Source of the DNA: Mantis religiosa
Lineage: Eukaryota > Arthropoda > Insecta > Mantodea > Mantidae
Direction of reading: 5' to 3'
DNA length: 64,000 nucleotides
Assembly (NCBI GenBank): GCA_030765055.1
Contig: CM060953.1
Location: forward strand, 23,843,794 to 23,907,793
The position numbers were made by a program, and so were the translations under genes. This document shows positions 1 to 11,055 of the stretch, one piece after another; positions within the stretch are counted from its first letter, which is position 1, and every line of letters starts with the position of its first letter. The notes under the pieces are model-generated. The model worked only from the letters and a program-made list of their open reading frames with translations, had not been told where the DNA came from and made no database searches.

Positions 1-112
1 GAAGTATTACATATTAACGGATTGAGAGAAAAGGATACATTTTAATTACATACATGCTACCAACAATGAAAGTGCATTAGATTTTTTAACTGGTAATTAC
101 ATGTTAAGAGTT

Positions 113-615
113 CTAAATTGCTGGAAAAATACTTCGCAGATAGTCGTGTTTGAAGAGAATCATGTGGTGACTTATTGACTTCGTCGTCTGATGCCCCTTG
201 TGATGGAGTTCCGCAGAGTCCCTATACAAAGACCAACAGTAATCCGCAAGCATTACTTCATTACAACGGCCCTGATATCTTTGTTCCATAACAGAAATGT
301 CCTGATGGAATCTCTCCCCATGTTCATCACTAACAGCTCCACAACTAGGGGGGAGAAAGTCTAGGTGGGAGTCTTAAGGGACATGTTGCATCCAAGGTTA
401 CGGTATTTTTGCAGGAGCACTGTCACCAAATGCTTGTAGTTGTCATCTCTTTTGTTGCCTAAAAGTCCGCGAACAACACCCTTGAATGTTTCCCAAGCTT
501 CCTTTTCTTTCCCCTCCAAAATTTGCTCAAATGCAGGATCCTGTACAAGTTCTCTTATTTGTGGTCCGACAAAAATACCTTCCTTGACTTTTGCATCACT
601 TAATTTCCAAAATTT
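113..615 (-). pseudogene. Relic of an orphan repetitive insect protein
   Basis: Two adjacent minus-strand reading frames give conceptual protein. The first, 615 down to the stop at 361, reads through EGIFVGPQIREL, EKEAWETFKGVVRGLLG and LGCNMSLK. The second, 340 down to the stop at 113, contains GAVSDEHGERFHQDIS, RYQGR and MLADYCWSLYRD. I recognise these blocks from memory as the C-terminal part of a highly repeated uncharacterised protein found in many arthropod genomes, probably carried by a transposable element. No biochemical role is established that I can name. The frame changes between the blocks and the first ends in a stop, so this copy is broken. The N-terminal part is missing upstream, where a stop lies at 616-618. 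The recognition is from memory, without a database search. Confidence 0.65.
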
Positions 616-749
616 CTATCTGATTGTGTTTTGTTTTTTGACAGGTGTGCCAACTCCCAAAAAATGCCGCAAATTTAAAATCTTCACTCTAAAAATGAAA
701 CGTCACTTTATCTTCAAAACAAGAGCGAATCTAGCATTTTATGAATGAT

Positions 750-1899
750 GAGTTTTGAATTCAGCAGATGGAAATACATGTAAATTCTCTATTTTTAAGC
801 CTGAAACATTTCCATTGTTTCCCAGTGTAATCTATAAAGAGGTGCTAAGATTTCTAGAGATAAGACGAAGTCAATACAGGAACAAAACATAACATAAAAC
901 GTTGATTCATTGCACTCTCATGGATTTCTCTACACATTCTTCAACAAACTATACTTAAAGGGGTTTATTCATCTCTCGCTGTCATGTTAACCGTCATAAA
1001 TAGTTAAAGAAATTATCATATTACATATGTTTGTACATGCAAGGGAGATACCTATGGAATACATTAGGCTTAAGTGATATAGATCTGGTCAAGAAGTGAC
1101 GCCTTTGAACATCACTGCTGACAGAAGAAGAGAAAAAAATGACTAACGACTTTCCAATAGTGAAAAATATAAGTATTGAAAAATGGAATCAAATAGCAAG
1201 GAATAACACGAAAAAGGATAGATCCAGGAGGCCGTGGTCGAAGTTATACTTTCGAGTGATTCTGCATACATAATTATACATAATTATGTGATACAGTGGT
1301 TTTAAAGATTGTTGAATATTGAAATTTATACAGTGTAACTTCAGCACAGTTATAAGAATAGAATCCGGTGAGTTCATAAACGTAATAAGTATTAATCAGA
1401 CAATATTTCATGGTATTAACCTTAACCTAAAAATGGCTGTAGCTGATCGCCGCGAGATAAACAAGACCAATGGTTAATGATTCATCTAGAAATGTATCAT
1501 ATTCTAGAAGTTTACACACAAACAGGGAACAAGCGATAGTAATTGAAGCACACAATGGTATATCAATAAAAGAATATATCCTAGCAATAGGCCAACTAAC
1601 TAATCCCTCAAACAGACGTGATACATTAAACATTTATACTGACTGTTCCCATTCATTCTCAGTTTTGAAAATGGCTGTGCTGTTGTATCCCAAGAAGTTA
1701 CAATGCTATATAAACTACCGGAATTCTACACAATATTCTCTAATGAATTATATGCAATAAAAAGTCCCTAGCAGTGATACAATCTACAATGCACCAAAAA
1801 TATGTGATTTACTGAGATTGCTTCAGTGTTTTATTGTCCCTCCAAGATTTATCGTTCACTAAATTGATAAAATATATCCAAAATTTGTATAATAATTTA
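750..1899. other. AT-rich stretch with no recognised feature
   Basis: Only short, overlapping open frames occur here (up to about 96 codons near 1470-1760). None shows a recognisable motif or a coding-like composition. I see no repeat family shared with the rest of the window. Confidence 0.5.
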
Positions 1900-1977
1900 A
1901 GTTAATAGATGGAAATTAATCATTTCTTCACACTAGCCATGTACAGGATAAGGTTTTTGATAGACAGAGTCAAGCAT
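1900..1977 (-). repeat. Family P tRNA-like repeat, outer-arm fragment
   Basis: The stretch carries the outer arm seen in the longer copies: ATGGAAATTAATCATTTC, then a CACTAGCC block, then AAGGTTTTTGATAGACAGAG. It stops just before the tRNA-like core, so it is a truncated copy. Confidence 0.7.
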
Positions 1978-2435
1978 GTAGTTGAAGAACTGGAGCATAG
2001 GCTACATGCACAGTTAAGTACACAAATCCTGAGGAATGACGCACTTAATCCAATATTTATGATTATACTCACATTACGGTTGTATGCAACGTATAGTTCC
2101 AAATAGTGATTAGGGATATATTTAATATAGATAAAGGGACTGCGTTTAGAACAATACACAAAGTTACAAGGGAGATTGCAACTTTAAGACCTCATTTCAT
2201 CAGGATGCCTATTGAAAAGGGTGAAATAAGAAGGGTTATGGCAGATTTAAAGTTAGCTGAACGCATCTTCTTTTCTGCTTGAACTTCCATTTTTTTGTTT
2301 ATGTTTTCCAGCTCACAGTATTGTAAACAGACGAAAATGAAAAAGATGTACAATGGGCATATAATGGAGATAAAGTAAGCGAAATTATTAACTTTTGATA
2401 CATAGGTTTCAATATGGAGTAAATTTTTATAATTT

Positions 2436-2847
2436 TAATTAATTGATGGAAATTAATCATTTCTCCACACTAATCGGTTATAGGCTAAGGTTTTTGATGG
2501 ACAGAGTCAACATGAAAAATTCAGTGCCATGGCCGGGATTTGAACCACGGATCTCCTGGTTTCCGTCCAGTCGCTCTAACCCATTGAGCTACCATGGCCA
2601 ACGTGCCGTACTGAAATTAAATTCTCCATTTGACTCGTATATTTCCCCGGCAAACCACTAGGGGCGAGAGAATGGAGTCAAATGGACGGTACTTTGGCCA
2701 TGGTAGTTCAATGGGTTAGAGCGACTGGACGGAAACCAGGGGATCCGTGGTTCAAATCCCTGAATTTTTCATGTTGACTATATCTATCAAAAACCTTAGC
2801 CTGTAAACGGCTAGTGTGGACAAATGATTAATTTCCATCAATTAACT
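2436..2847. repeat. Family P inverted dimer with tRNA-like arms
   Basis: The left arm (about 2436-2655) is the reverse complement of the right arm (about 2669-2847). Both ends carry the same terminus, TTAATTGATGGAAAT on the left and its complement on the right. Each arm contains a tRNA-like core of about 75 nt. On the sense strand this has 7-nt acceptor halves GCCATGG and CCATGGC that pair perfectly, a GCTC/GAGC D-stem, an A-box-like TAGTTCAATGGG and a B-box-like GGTTCAAATCC. The centre is short and asymmetric (near 2655-2668). The dimer has no coding capacity. It could be a tRNA-derived SINE that inverted on insertion or a foldback element; the sequence alone does not decide. Confidence 0.8.
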
Positions 2848-2856
2848 GAAATAATA

Positions 2857-3112
2857 AGAGTTAAATGATGAAGCCTGGGACTCAAGTACTTACGGTAGTA
2901 AGTCGCCACAAACGGTGTATCTTGGATACGAGAGCCCCTAGTGGTTTACCGGGGAAATATATAAGTCAAATGGAGAATTTAATGTCAGGACGGCACGTTG
3001 GCCATGGTAGCTCAATGGGTGAGAACGATGCACGGAAACCCGTGGTTCAAATCCCGGCCATGGCATTGAATTTTTCGTGTTGACACTATCCATAAGAAAT
3101 CCTTATAATGTT
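2857..3112 (+). repeat. Family P tRNA-like repeat, sense copy
   Basis: This copy begins at GATGAAGCCTGGGACTC, the non-palindromic head segment. It runs through the segment GCGAGAGCCCC-like/CTAGTGG and the tRNA-like core (GGCCATGGTAGCTCAATGGG to GGTTCAAATCCCGG), and ends near CCATAAGAAA. It shows that the monomer has a head of about 120 bp upstream of the tRNA-like part. Confidence 0.75.
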
Positions 3113-4277
3113 TATTTAAATTAACACTATTTCTAGGACTAATAACCATAAAGCGAAAGATTTATTTAGTTTTTGTTATGTATAGATTGGCTACTCTGTG
3201 CACTTGAATTAGAGTCGAATGGTTCCGATAATTCTCGAATCCTTTCGATACAACACGAAAGTTACAACATATTTGGCGATGTTGCCGCATTTGTTTTTGT
3301 GATCTCAGATCAGTAATGAAAGGCGTCCATCTGATCTAAGATCAGCATTTTACAAACCACGTGGGTTCGTAAACTTGGTTCAATTTTAATCTTCGATTAT
3401 AAATGAACTGCAGTTAGCGATTTTTATGCAACCGGGCCTCAGAGGTTGCTTCGTTATCACTTCTCGTCGTATGAAGTCGAGCGTAATGCAGCTCTCCACT
3501 GCACCGACCTAGAAACTCAAATCAGATAAAAAATGTTTCCAGTTCAAAAATTTGCAGTCAATAAGAAACGAAAATGGCAGGATGCCAAGCGGTTTGTTTA
3601 ATGCAGCACCTGTTGTTTCGGTCCAGTCCGTGACCTTGTGCGTCTGGGAGCTTACCCGCCTCCTTACTTTCTTCATGCACGTCATTCGATATAGATCGAT
3701 AGCCAAAGTAATTGAATTGAGCGACCGCGATATTTCTTCGTTGTGGTGGCAGCTATACACAGTAAACTTGTTTCACTTACCCAAAAAAGTAATAGGAAAA
3801 CAAGTGAAGGAAAATGGAACTTTCAAATGTTTACAGTTTGTTGCATTTGAAAGTTTGTAAGAAACTTTTAGGAATATCTTAATTAGGAGTTGAGTTAGCG
3901 GGATTAGTATTAATGTTGAAGGAAATTTATTATACACACATATTTTTACTTGCTTGTATGTTTAAATGAATAAATCAGGAATAAAATTAATAGAAGAAAA
4001 AACAGATTCCTGGCTTTTTGTATAGAAGATTTGAGCAACCATTAATCTCCAAGCAACAGGACCCTCGAGTCAGCAACTTTAGGGACTTCTATAAATCTCT
4101 ATGACCTGCCTGTAGCTTTTATTCCTCTTGGATTCCTTTACTTCATTCCTGGAAGCTGCTGTAACCTCTATAGGTCACCCTGGGTGACAGGTTCCGCTAC
4201 TTGTAAGATTTCAGCATGAAAACATGACATAAAATATGATAAAAATAAAGCTTTCGTTCAGTATATTACTTAAGATA
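3113..4277. other. No recognised feature
   Basis: This is AT-rich sequence. Overlapping frames of 83-102 codons near 3509-3860 lie on both strands, with no recognisable domain and no clear coding character. Confidence 0.45.
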
Positions 4278-4439
4278 ACGAGGGTGGTCTGAAAAGTTTC
4301 CGACCTCAACATGAAGATGGCAGCACTCGTAAATAGAAGCTGATGAATTTCATTAATTAATCTGTAGACAGTTACTCACCAAAGTTTCAGCCATTTTGGA
4401 CGCTCAGTTGTTATCTAACAGTCGTTTGAGTGAGTTGAT

Positions 4440-5375
4440 GTGAGGGTTTTTATGAAAATGGACAAAATCGAGTATACATTTGTCATTAAATATTTGTTTT
4501 TGAAATCAAATCAAAGATCAAATCAAATCACGCAAATCAAAGATCAGTTGGATTCTGTGTATGGGGAATCTGCACCATTATTTACCATAGTGAAATTCTG
4601 GGCAGCTGAATTTAAACGTGGCCATAACAGCTTGGGAGACTATGAACGTTCGGGACGTTCAAAAACTGCAACTACCGACGGGAACATCGCAAAAGTTCAC
4701 CAAATGGTACAATACGACCACCGAATTAAAGTGAGAGAGAAAGCAGAGGCTATGAACGTGTCAAAAGAACGTGTTTGTCATATATTAAATTGACATTTAG
4801 ACATGAGAAAGCTCTCAGTGCGTTGGGTGCCGCGTTTGCTCGCGTTAGACCAAGAATGTATTCGAATGAACATTTCCAACGCTCTGTTGGTGCAGTTAGG
4901 CGCAACAAATCAGTTTTTTGGCGCCGATGAAACTTAAATACACCAGTATACGCCCGAAACAAAAATACCCAAACAATAGACTGCAAAGGAGAAAACGGCT
5001 CTAAAAAAAAGCAAAAACTGTTTTTTCGGCTGGGAAAGTAATGGCGACCGTTTTTTGGGATAGTGATGGAGCTATTGTAATGGATTATCTTCAAAAATGA
5101 AGAGCATACTACGCATCGTTACTTGACAAGCTGATGGCAAAACTTGCGGAAAAACGGCCACATTTGCAGAAAAAGAAAATCCTGTTTCACCAAGACAACG
5201 CACCGTCTCACACCTCAACGGTTGCAATGGCGAAAATCCATGAACTGCTTGACCTCCACCTTACTTACCAGATCTAACCCCAAGCGACTTCATTTTGTTC
5301 CCTCATCTGAAAATTGCGCTTGGAGGACAGAGATTTTCGTCAAGTGAAGAGGCAATCAACTTCGTGAACAATTAT
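4440..5375 (+). pseudogene. Mariner transposase pseudogene (broken)
   Basis: The ORF 4440-4793 gives the N-terminal DNA-binding half: MDKIEYTFVIKYLFLK, FWAAEFKRG, RSGRSKTATTD and MNVSKERVCHILN. It ends at a stop where related proteins continue, and the same frame then carries HLDMRKLSVRWVPRLL. Further on, in shifted frames, are GADET (first catalytic Asp region), HQDNAPSHTS (second Asp) and PDLTPSDF (third Asp of the D,D34D mariner triad). Several frameshifts and stops separate them. A small insertion of AATCAAA-type repeats near 4503-4545 adds a few residues after the first helix. Mariner transposases normally have about 345 residues. This copy is dead. Confidence 0.85.
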
Positions 5376-7165
5376 TTTGCAGAGAAAAACGCCGAGTACT
5401 ATTTGGACGTGTTACAGAGATGGGAGCATCGCTGGGAGATGTATGTAGAGTTACAAGGAGGCTATGTTGAAAAACGCCGAGTACTGTTTGGACGGGTTAC
5501 AGAGATGGGAGCATCGCTGGGAGAATTGTGTAGAGTTACAAGGAGGCTATGTTGAAAAACGCCGAGTACATTTGGACAGGTTACAGAGATGGGAGCATCA
5601 CTGGGAGATGTGTGTAGAGTTACAAGGAGGCTATGTTGAAAAACGCCGAGTACTGTTTGGACGGGTTACAGAGATGGGAGCATCGCTGGGAGAATTGTGT
5701 AGAGTTACAAGGAGACTATGTTGAAAAACGCCGAGTACTATTTGGACAGGTTACAGAGATGGGAGCATCACTGGCAGGTGTGTGTAGAGTTACAAGGAGG
5801 CTATGTTGAAAAACGCCGAGTACTATTTGGACAGGTTACAGAGATGGGAACGTCGCTGGGAGAAGTGTGTAGAGTTACAAGGAGGCTATGTTGAAAAACG
5901 CCGAGTACTGTTTGGACGGGTTACAGAGATGGGAGCATCGCTGGGAGATGTGTGTAGAGTTACAAGGAGACTATGTTGCAAACCGTCGAGTACTGTTTGG
6001 ACGGGTTACAGAGATGAGAACATCGATGGGAGAAGTGTGTAGAGTTACAAGGAGACTATGTTGAAAAACACCGAGTACTATTTGGACGGGTTACAGAGAT
6101 GAGAACATCGATGGGAGAAGTGTGTAGAGTTACAAGGAGACTATGTTGAAAAACACCGAGTACTATTTGGACGGGTTACAGAGATGAGAACATCGCTGGG
6201 AGAAGTGTGTAGAGTTACAAGGAGGCTATGTTGAAAAACGCCGAGTACATTTGGACGGGTTACAGAGATGGGAGCATCACTGGGAGATGTGTGTAGAGTT
6301 ACAAGGAGGCTATGTTGAAAAACGCCGAGTACTGTTTGGACGGGTTACAGAGATGGGAGCATCGCTGGGAGAATTGTGTAGAGTTACAAGGAGACTATGT
6401 TGAAAAACGCCGAGTACTATTTGGACGGGTTACAGAGATGGGAACATCGCTGGGAGAAGTGTGTAGAGTTACAAGGAGACTATGTTGAAAAACGCCGAGT
6501 ACTATTTGGACAGGTTACAGAGATGGGAGCATCACTGGGAGGTGTGTGTAGAGTTACAAGGAGACTATGTTGCAAACCGTCGAGTACTGTTTGGACGGGT
6601 TACAGAGATGAGAACATCGATGGGAGAATTGTGTAGAGTTACAAGGAGGCTATGTTGAAAAACGCCGAGTACTATTTGGACGGGTTCCAGAGATGAGAAC
6701 ATCGATGGGAGAAGTGTGTAGAGTTACAAGGAGACTATGTTGAAAAACGCCGAGTACTATTTGGACGGGTTACAGAGATGAGAACATCGATGGGACAAGT
6801 GTGTATAGTTACAAGGAGACTATGTTGAAAAACACCGAGTACTATTTGGACGAGTTACAGAGATGAGAACATCGCTGGGAGAAGTGTGTAGAGTTACAAG
6901 GAGACTATGTTGAAAAACGCCGAGTGCTATTTGGACGGGTTACAGAGATGGGAGCATCGCTGGGAGAAGTGTGTAGAGTTACAAGGAGACTATGTTGAAG
7001 AACGCAGAGTATTATTTGGACGGGTTATAGAGATGGGAGCATCGCTGGGAGAAGTGTGTAGAGTTACAAGGAGACTATGTTGAAGAACGCAGAGTATTAT
7101 TTGGACGGGTTATAGAGATGGGAACATCGCTGGGAGAAGTGTGTAGAGTTACAAGGAGACTGTGT
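5376..7165 (+). repeat. 85-bp minisatellite from mariner 3' coding end
   Basis: About 21 head-to-tail units run from 5376 to 7160. Boundaries marked by the block before TATGTTGAAA fall at 5461, 5546, 5630, 5715, 5800 and so on to 7159. The period is 85 bp, with two 84-bp units (5546-5629 and 6225-6308) lacking one base after GAGTAC. Each unit encodes the mariner C-terminal tail (NAEYYLDGLQRWEHRWEKC, ELQGDYVEK). Because 85 is not a multiple of 3, the frame rotates each unit, which yields the short ORFs at 5464-5724, 5803-6042 and 6397-6636. Unit variants recur in blocks about eight units apart, so larger blocks were also copied. Confidence 0.93.
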
Positions 7166-7235
7166 TGAAAAAACAAATTTAAAAAAAAAGGCTTGTATCT
7201 TTATTAGGTCGGAAACTTTTCAGACCACCCTCGTA

Positions 7236-9102
7236 TGTCTCACCTACCCAACTATAAGCCTTCTCATATCATAGCATACCTCTACAAGAAGAAATTAATT
7301 CATCTCTCCCAACTGTTCCCTGCCTACCAGTAGCGCCCAACATGTCCTTTACGTACTGAGAGCTGGTAAAGAATGGTGCTAAATATCTTGTCCTCCATTG
7401 TCACGTACCTCTACAGATTGCATTTACCGCTCCTCGTCCTTTTGCTCCTTTTCGTAGTTAGGACGTAGGTAGGAGTATTCTCATAACTTTTTCACCAGTA
7501 ATTTTATGAGCTGTGTTTATGACAAGATGAGGCGTCTGCTCTCTAAAGATATATTGTGGCACACGTTTTGGTCAAATAAGTGAATAAGGTATCTTCTGCT
7601 TCAGATTTCGTCATCTACACAGGAGATATAATCTAAGGCGTAACAACTAGCACCAAGGAAGAACAGGAGCGAGAAATCAGGTAACTTCTAGCCCTTTTCG
7701 CCAGAATCTCAAGAAGGAGAAAGTGGTAAATACACGAATCTGTTTCAAATGGAGAAAATAGCTGAAAAAAGAAGACATTCTTAAGAAAAAAAGTACCAGA
7801 AAAATTCCACTGAAAACTCGGAAATTGATTTTATTGAAGCCAGTTTTTCTCAGCTTAGGTTGTTGATATAGATGTTGAATTTTTACTCTGCAATGAATTA
7901 TATTCTGGGTATAAGCGAGATGAAATGTGGTGATGAAGAAAAATCTTTCATATCAGTTTCTGTCCTAAAAATAGTTACAAAGTTGTTATTCTTTGGAGCG
8001 ATATAGATTCATTTCTTATAAATTAATAGTTTTTAAGAATGTCTTTCTTATTCTGAAGAGAAACCATTATGAAATTATATGAATTCACACAAATAAAATA
8101 ATTATTACAATAGGATGAATGATTCAGTACCTACATAACAACTTTTCCATGCTTAACTCAATCATTACACCTCTTCATCTCGCAGTTATATGGCTATCAA
8201 ACGGTCAACAAAGTATTTAATAAGTTCCTTAAACTTTACAAGTGTAATTAAACATTTAGATCGCAGCTTACAAGGAAGCTTACAAAGAAGCACTAAAATT
8301 AATGCTACATTCATAATTTTAACAAATATTTTATTAACACGCAATGTTATTTCACAATGTTGCCCATCCTGCACGGCGCCTATGGTAATACGACAATTTG
8401 GCTGTCGTCAGAATTAAGCACTCTTGATGACGCACGGTTCTGTGACATCACCTAGACTCACTCCGTAGGCATGTCTTCAACTTAAAAGTAACGCCTCCTC
8501 GATATATGTTTACATCTTTGGAAACAATTGCAAATCGCTTTAGTACAATGCTAGGAGAAAAAGAGCGACATCACCAAACACCGGATTGCCGATTTATACA
8601 ATCATTTCAACATTTAAAATAAATAGATCTCGGATTTTAGGCTACTTCTATTTGGAAACACACATTTGACATTTGACATTTTAGAAAAAGATTCTGTGTA
8701 TCTGTGTGTGTCTGCGTTTTGCGAACAGCCACAGAGAAATTTGCAATATACGCTTTTGTACGGTATCAGTAAGCACGCTACCATCTGTTGGAAATTCATT
8801 ATCCATGGATAAATTCAATCACATAACATCATCGCTTGTAGTCATGACGTGTCACAGACCTTACGGAAGCCAGTACAGAGGTGTGATAACATCTAGTTTT
8901 AACGTAAAAATTATTAAAAGTAGCTAGTTTGAAACTAGTTTACAAATATATAAAAATCAAATCAGCACCTTGTAAGCTATTGTTCATACTGAATATTTGT
9001 TTTCCTCCATAACACAAAAACAATTCTGAAAAATCCTCACAGAAGAAACGGTGCACCCATACTTCATTTCTAGATGATCTTGAGTTTTCACCACTCAAGA
9101 AC
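7236..9102. other. No recognised feature
   Basis: AT-rich sequence. Short frames on both strands around 8186-8417 and 8614-8927 have no recognisable motif. Confidence 0.45.
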
Positions 9103-9337
9103 CCGTCTCTGTAGCTTAGATGGTAGCATGTCTGCCTCACGCTCAAGAGGTCCCGAGTTCGAATCTCGGTCAGGGCGAGTTACCTAGGTAAGGTTTTTTC
9201 CGGGGTTTCCCTTATCCTGAAAGACGAATGTCGGGTAACTCTAAGCTCTATGGACCCTGGGCCCATTTGAGCATCACTTCACCCATTCCATTCATCGTCC
9301 GATATGACTTAACGTTGGAGGATGTAAATTAAAAAAA
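9103..9337 (+). mobile_element. Family V SINE (tRNA-Val-like), full length
   Basis: The tRNA-like head has an A-box-like GTAGCTTAGATGG and a B-box GAGTTCGAATCTC, with TCTGCCTCACG where tRNA-Val(CAC) has its anticodon loop. A body follows: GAGTTACC, CCGGGGTTTCCCTTATCC, TGTCGGGTAACTCTAAGC and ATTCATCGTCCGATATGAC. It ends at AACGTTGGAGGATGTAAATT plus an A-run. This is a good reference copy for the family. It is non-coding and would need a LINE partner to move. Confidence 0.9.
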
Positions 9338-9983
9338 TCACTCAATGGAAGAATGATAAAAAATGAGCGTCCAAAATCTTAAAATCAGTTTGTCAGGACT
9401 GCATTAAAGAAAAAGTATTTCCTTGTATTCATTAGTAGCTAAAATATTAAAAATTGTCTGTGTATTCTTATTCTACGTTTTCTTACAGATAATCATCCAA
9501 TTCTAATTGGTAAAGAAATTTAAAGGCACTTGTAAGAGCAAACCTTAATTATATTGTTAATAAATAACTAAACCTTCATTAATTTCACATCTCTGTAATG
9601 CCACAACTACTTTTTCAGTTATTCTATAATTTACTGATTACGAAAATGCAATCTACTTTTTCAGAGTGAACCTGCCAACCTAACCATAACTTTTTCGTGG
9701 TTTCTCTGTATCGGTAGCCGAATATTGGAGTGGTTTCTTTTTACCACGATTTTTCTATATCCATTTGCTGCACCATTAACTATTTCACTGTTAAGGACTA
9801 GTTGACTGTTCGGTGTGTTGCGGCTGGACGGTGGTGCTGCGCTATGTGAAGGTTTCTCCTTGACGTTGGTCGGACTACAAATGGACGCGTCCTCTCTGAG
9901 CGCTTTTGCTTAATAAAGCAGTTCGGGGAACTCTGTGGACACGCTTGAACAGAGAAGCACTCGTCGTACATACTTGCGGAAGC

Positions 9984-10149
9984 CTTTTTTTTTTAAGTCA
10001 TATCGAACGATGTATGAAATGATACTCAAATGAGTCCAGGGACAATAGAGCTTAAACGTACCCAATTCATCTTACAGGACAAGGGAAAATCCTGTAAAAA
10101 TCCTTAACCAGATAACTCACCATGGTCGAGATTCAAACTCGGCACTTTT
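9984..10149 (-). mobile_element. Family V SINE, 5'-truncated
   Basis: Starting from its T-run, AAGTCATATCGAACGATG through AGGACAAGGGAAAATCC to GAGATTCAAACTCGG matches the complement of the family V body. The copy breaks off at the B-box, so the A-box half is missing. Confidence 0.85.
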
Positions 10150-11055
10150 TTTTCCTTTATCTCTTGCTATTTATCAGTTATTACAAAGTCATTCAGAACG
10201 AAAAGGACCTCAGAGACCATTTCTGAAGATTCAGGATATACATTCGTTATTGTAATTTAATCAAAATGTTGCAAATGTAAGTTATAATAAACCAGAAAGG
10301 CTAGAGATGTAACAGATCAGATATTTTAAATTTGAAATTGCCTGCCCTTGCCTGCCTTCTCTCTCGCTCCTTTTTGCCGTCGTCTTGTTTTTTCGCTATT
10401 GTGTGGGAATGAAGTAATAAATAACTCTGAAAGGATATATTTAACTTCGTAAGTTTGGCAATAAATCATTGCATTTACACTCTGGCTGTGTATATATTAA
10501 ACACACTTATTTTCCGGCCACTTAATGTCAAACTAAAATAGAGAAAGATAAAAAAATAATATAGCTGTATTCTTCGTGGCGTTAGCTAAACTACCACGTC
10601 TTTCTCAAGGGAGCATTTCGCCAACTTACTTGCAGCACGGATCCGGTTTCGGACGTTCATTATGGCGTAGTGACCAATCGTGTCTGAAACAATTCTCATA
10701 AGTTGTTTATCTCTTTTACGTTACAGTTTGACTCTGAAGCTGTGTCTGTCAAGTTTGCAATTTGGGATTTTTGACTCCGTCAGAGCACGATCGGAGGGCT
10801 TCCACAGGCTCTTGCTGGAGAAGAGTCTAAGAACCACCATCCAGAGGCTTGGGTGGGATTCGTTCATAGATCTCCTGCCGGGAATGTATGAAAAAAGAAT
10901 CCCTTGATGGTCAAGGTGCTACGTCTTGGTCTATTGTACCTAATCCCCAAGTGGGGCATTCCCGGGAGAAAGAACAGACGAGAGGAGACAGAGAGCGACC
11001 CTCCCAAGTATTCATGACAGTGACCAATTGGAAACTCCCCGGCAGGCCAGTATAG
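10150..11055. repeat. Mostly unassigned; 10925-11050 shared with 26600-26750
   Basis: Most of this stretch is AT-rich and unassigned. The GC-richer part near 10925-11050 (CCCCAAGTGGGGCATTCCCG, GAGGAGACAGAGAGCGACCC) resembles the reverse complement of about 26600-26750, next to the LINE relic. It may therefore be a LINE piece. No intact frame supports a protein. Confidence 0.4.

Larger units (their letters stand above)
4276..7235 (+). mobile_element. Mariner element with an expanded 3' coding end
   Basis: Inverted terminal repeats bound the element: CGAGGGTGGTCTGAAAAG from 4279, and its complement ending at 7233. TA lies at 4276-4277 and 7234-7235, fitting the TA target of mariner elements. 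Inside is a transposase relic on the plus strand, followed by a large 85-bp tandem array made from the end of the gene. The element is about 2.96 kb, against roughly 1.3 kb usual for mariners; the array explains the excess. It cannot encode a working enzyme because the reading frame is broken several times. Confidence 0.9.

Noticed and set aside
1427..1760. Overlapping 68- and 96-codon frames on both strands
   Set aside because: Neither has a motif, and the AT-rich composition makes such frames expected by chance.
5464..6636. Repetitive proteins with RWEHRWE-type repeats from three ORFs
   Set aside because: They are frame-rotated readings of the 85-bp array within a dead mariner. No start, promoter or constant frame supports a repeat protein gene.
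5376..7165. CRISPR-like array
   Set aside because: Units are contiguous 85-bp copies without unique spacers, they derive from a transposase gene, and the host appears to be an insect.
9103..9180. Functional tRNA gene
   Set aside because: A and B boxes are present, but the anticodon and acceptor stems do not pair and a SINE body follows. All tRNA-like sites in the window were judged the same way.
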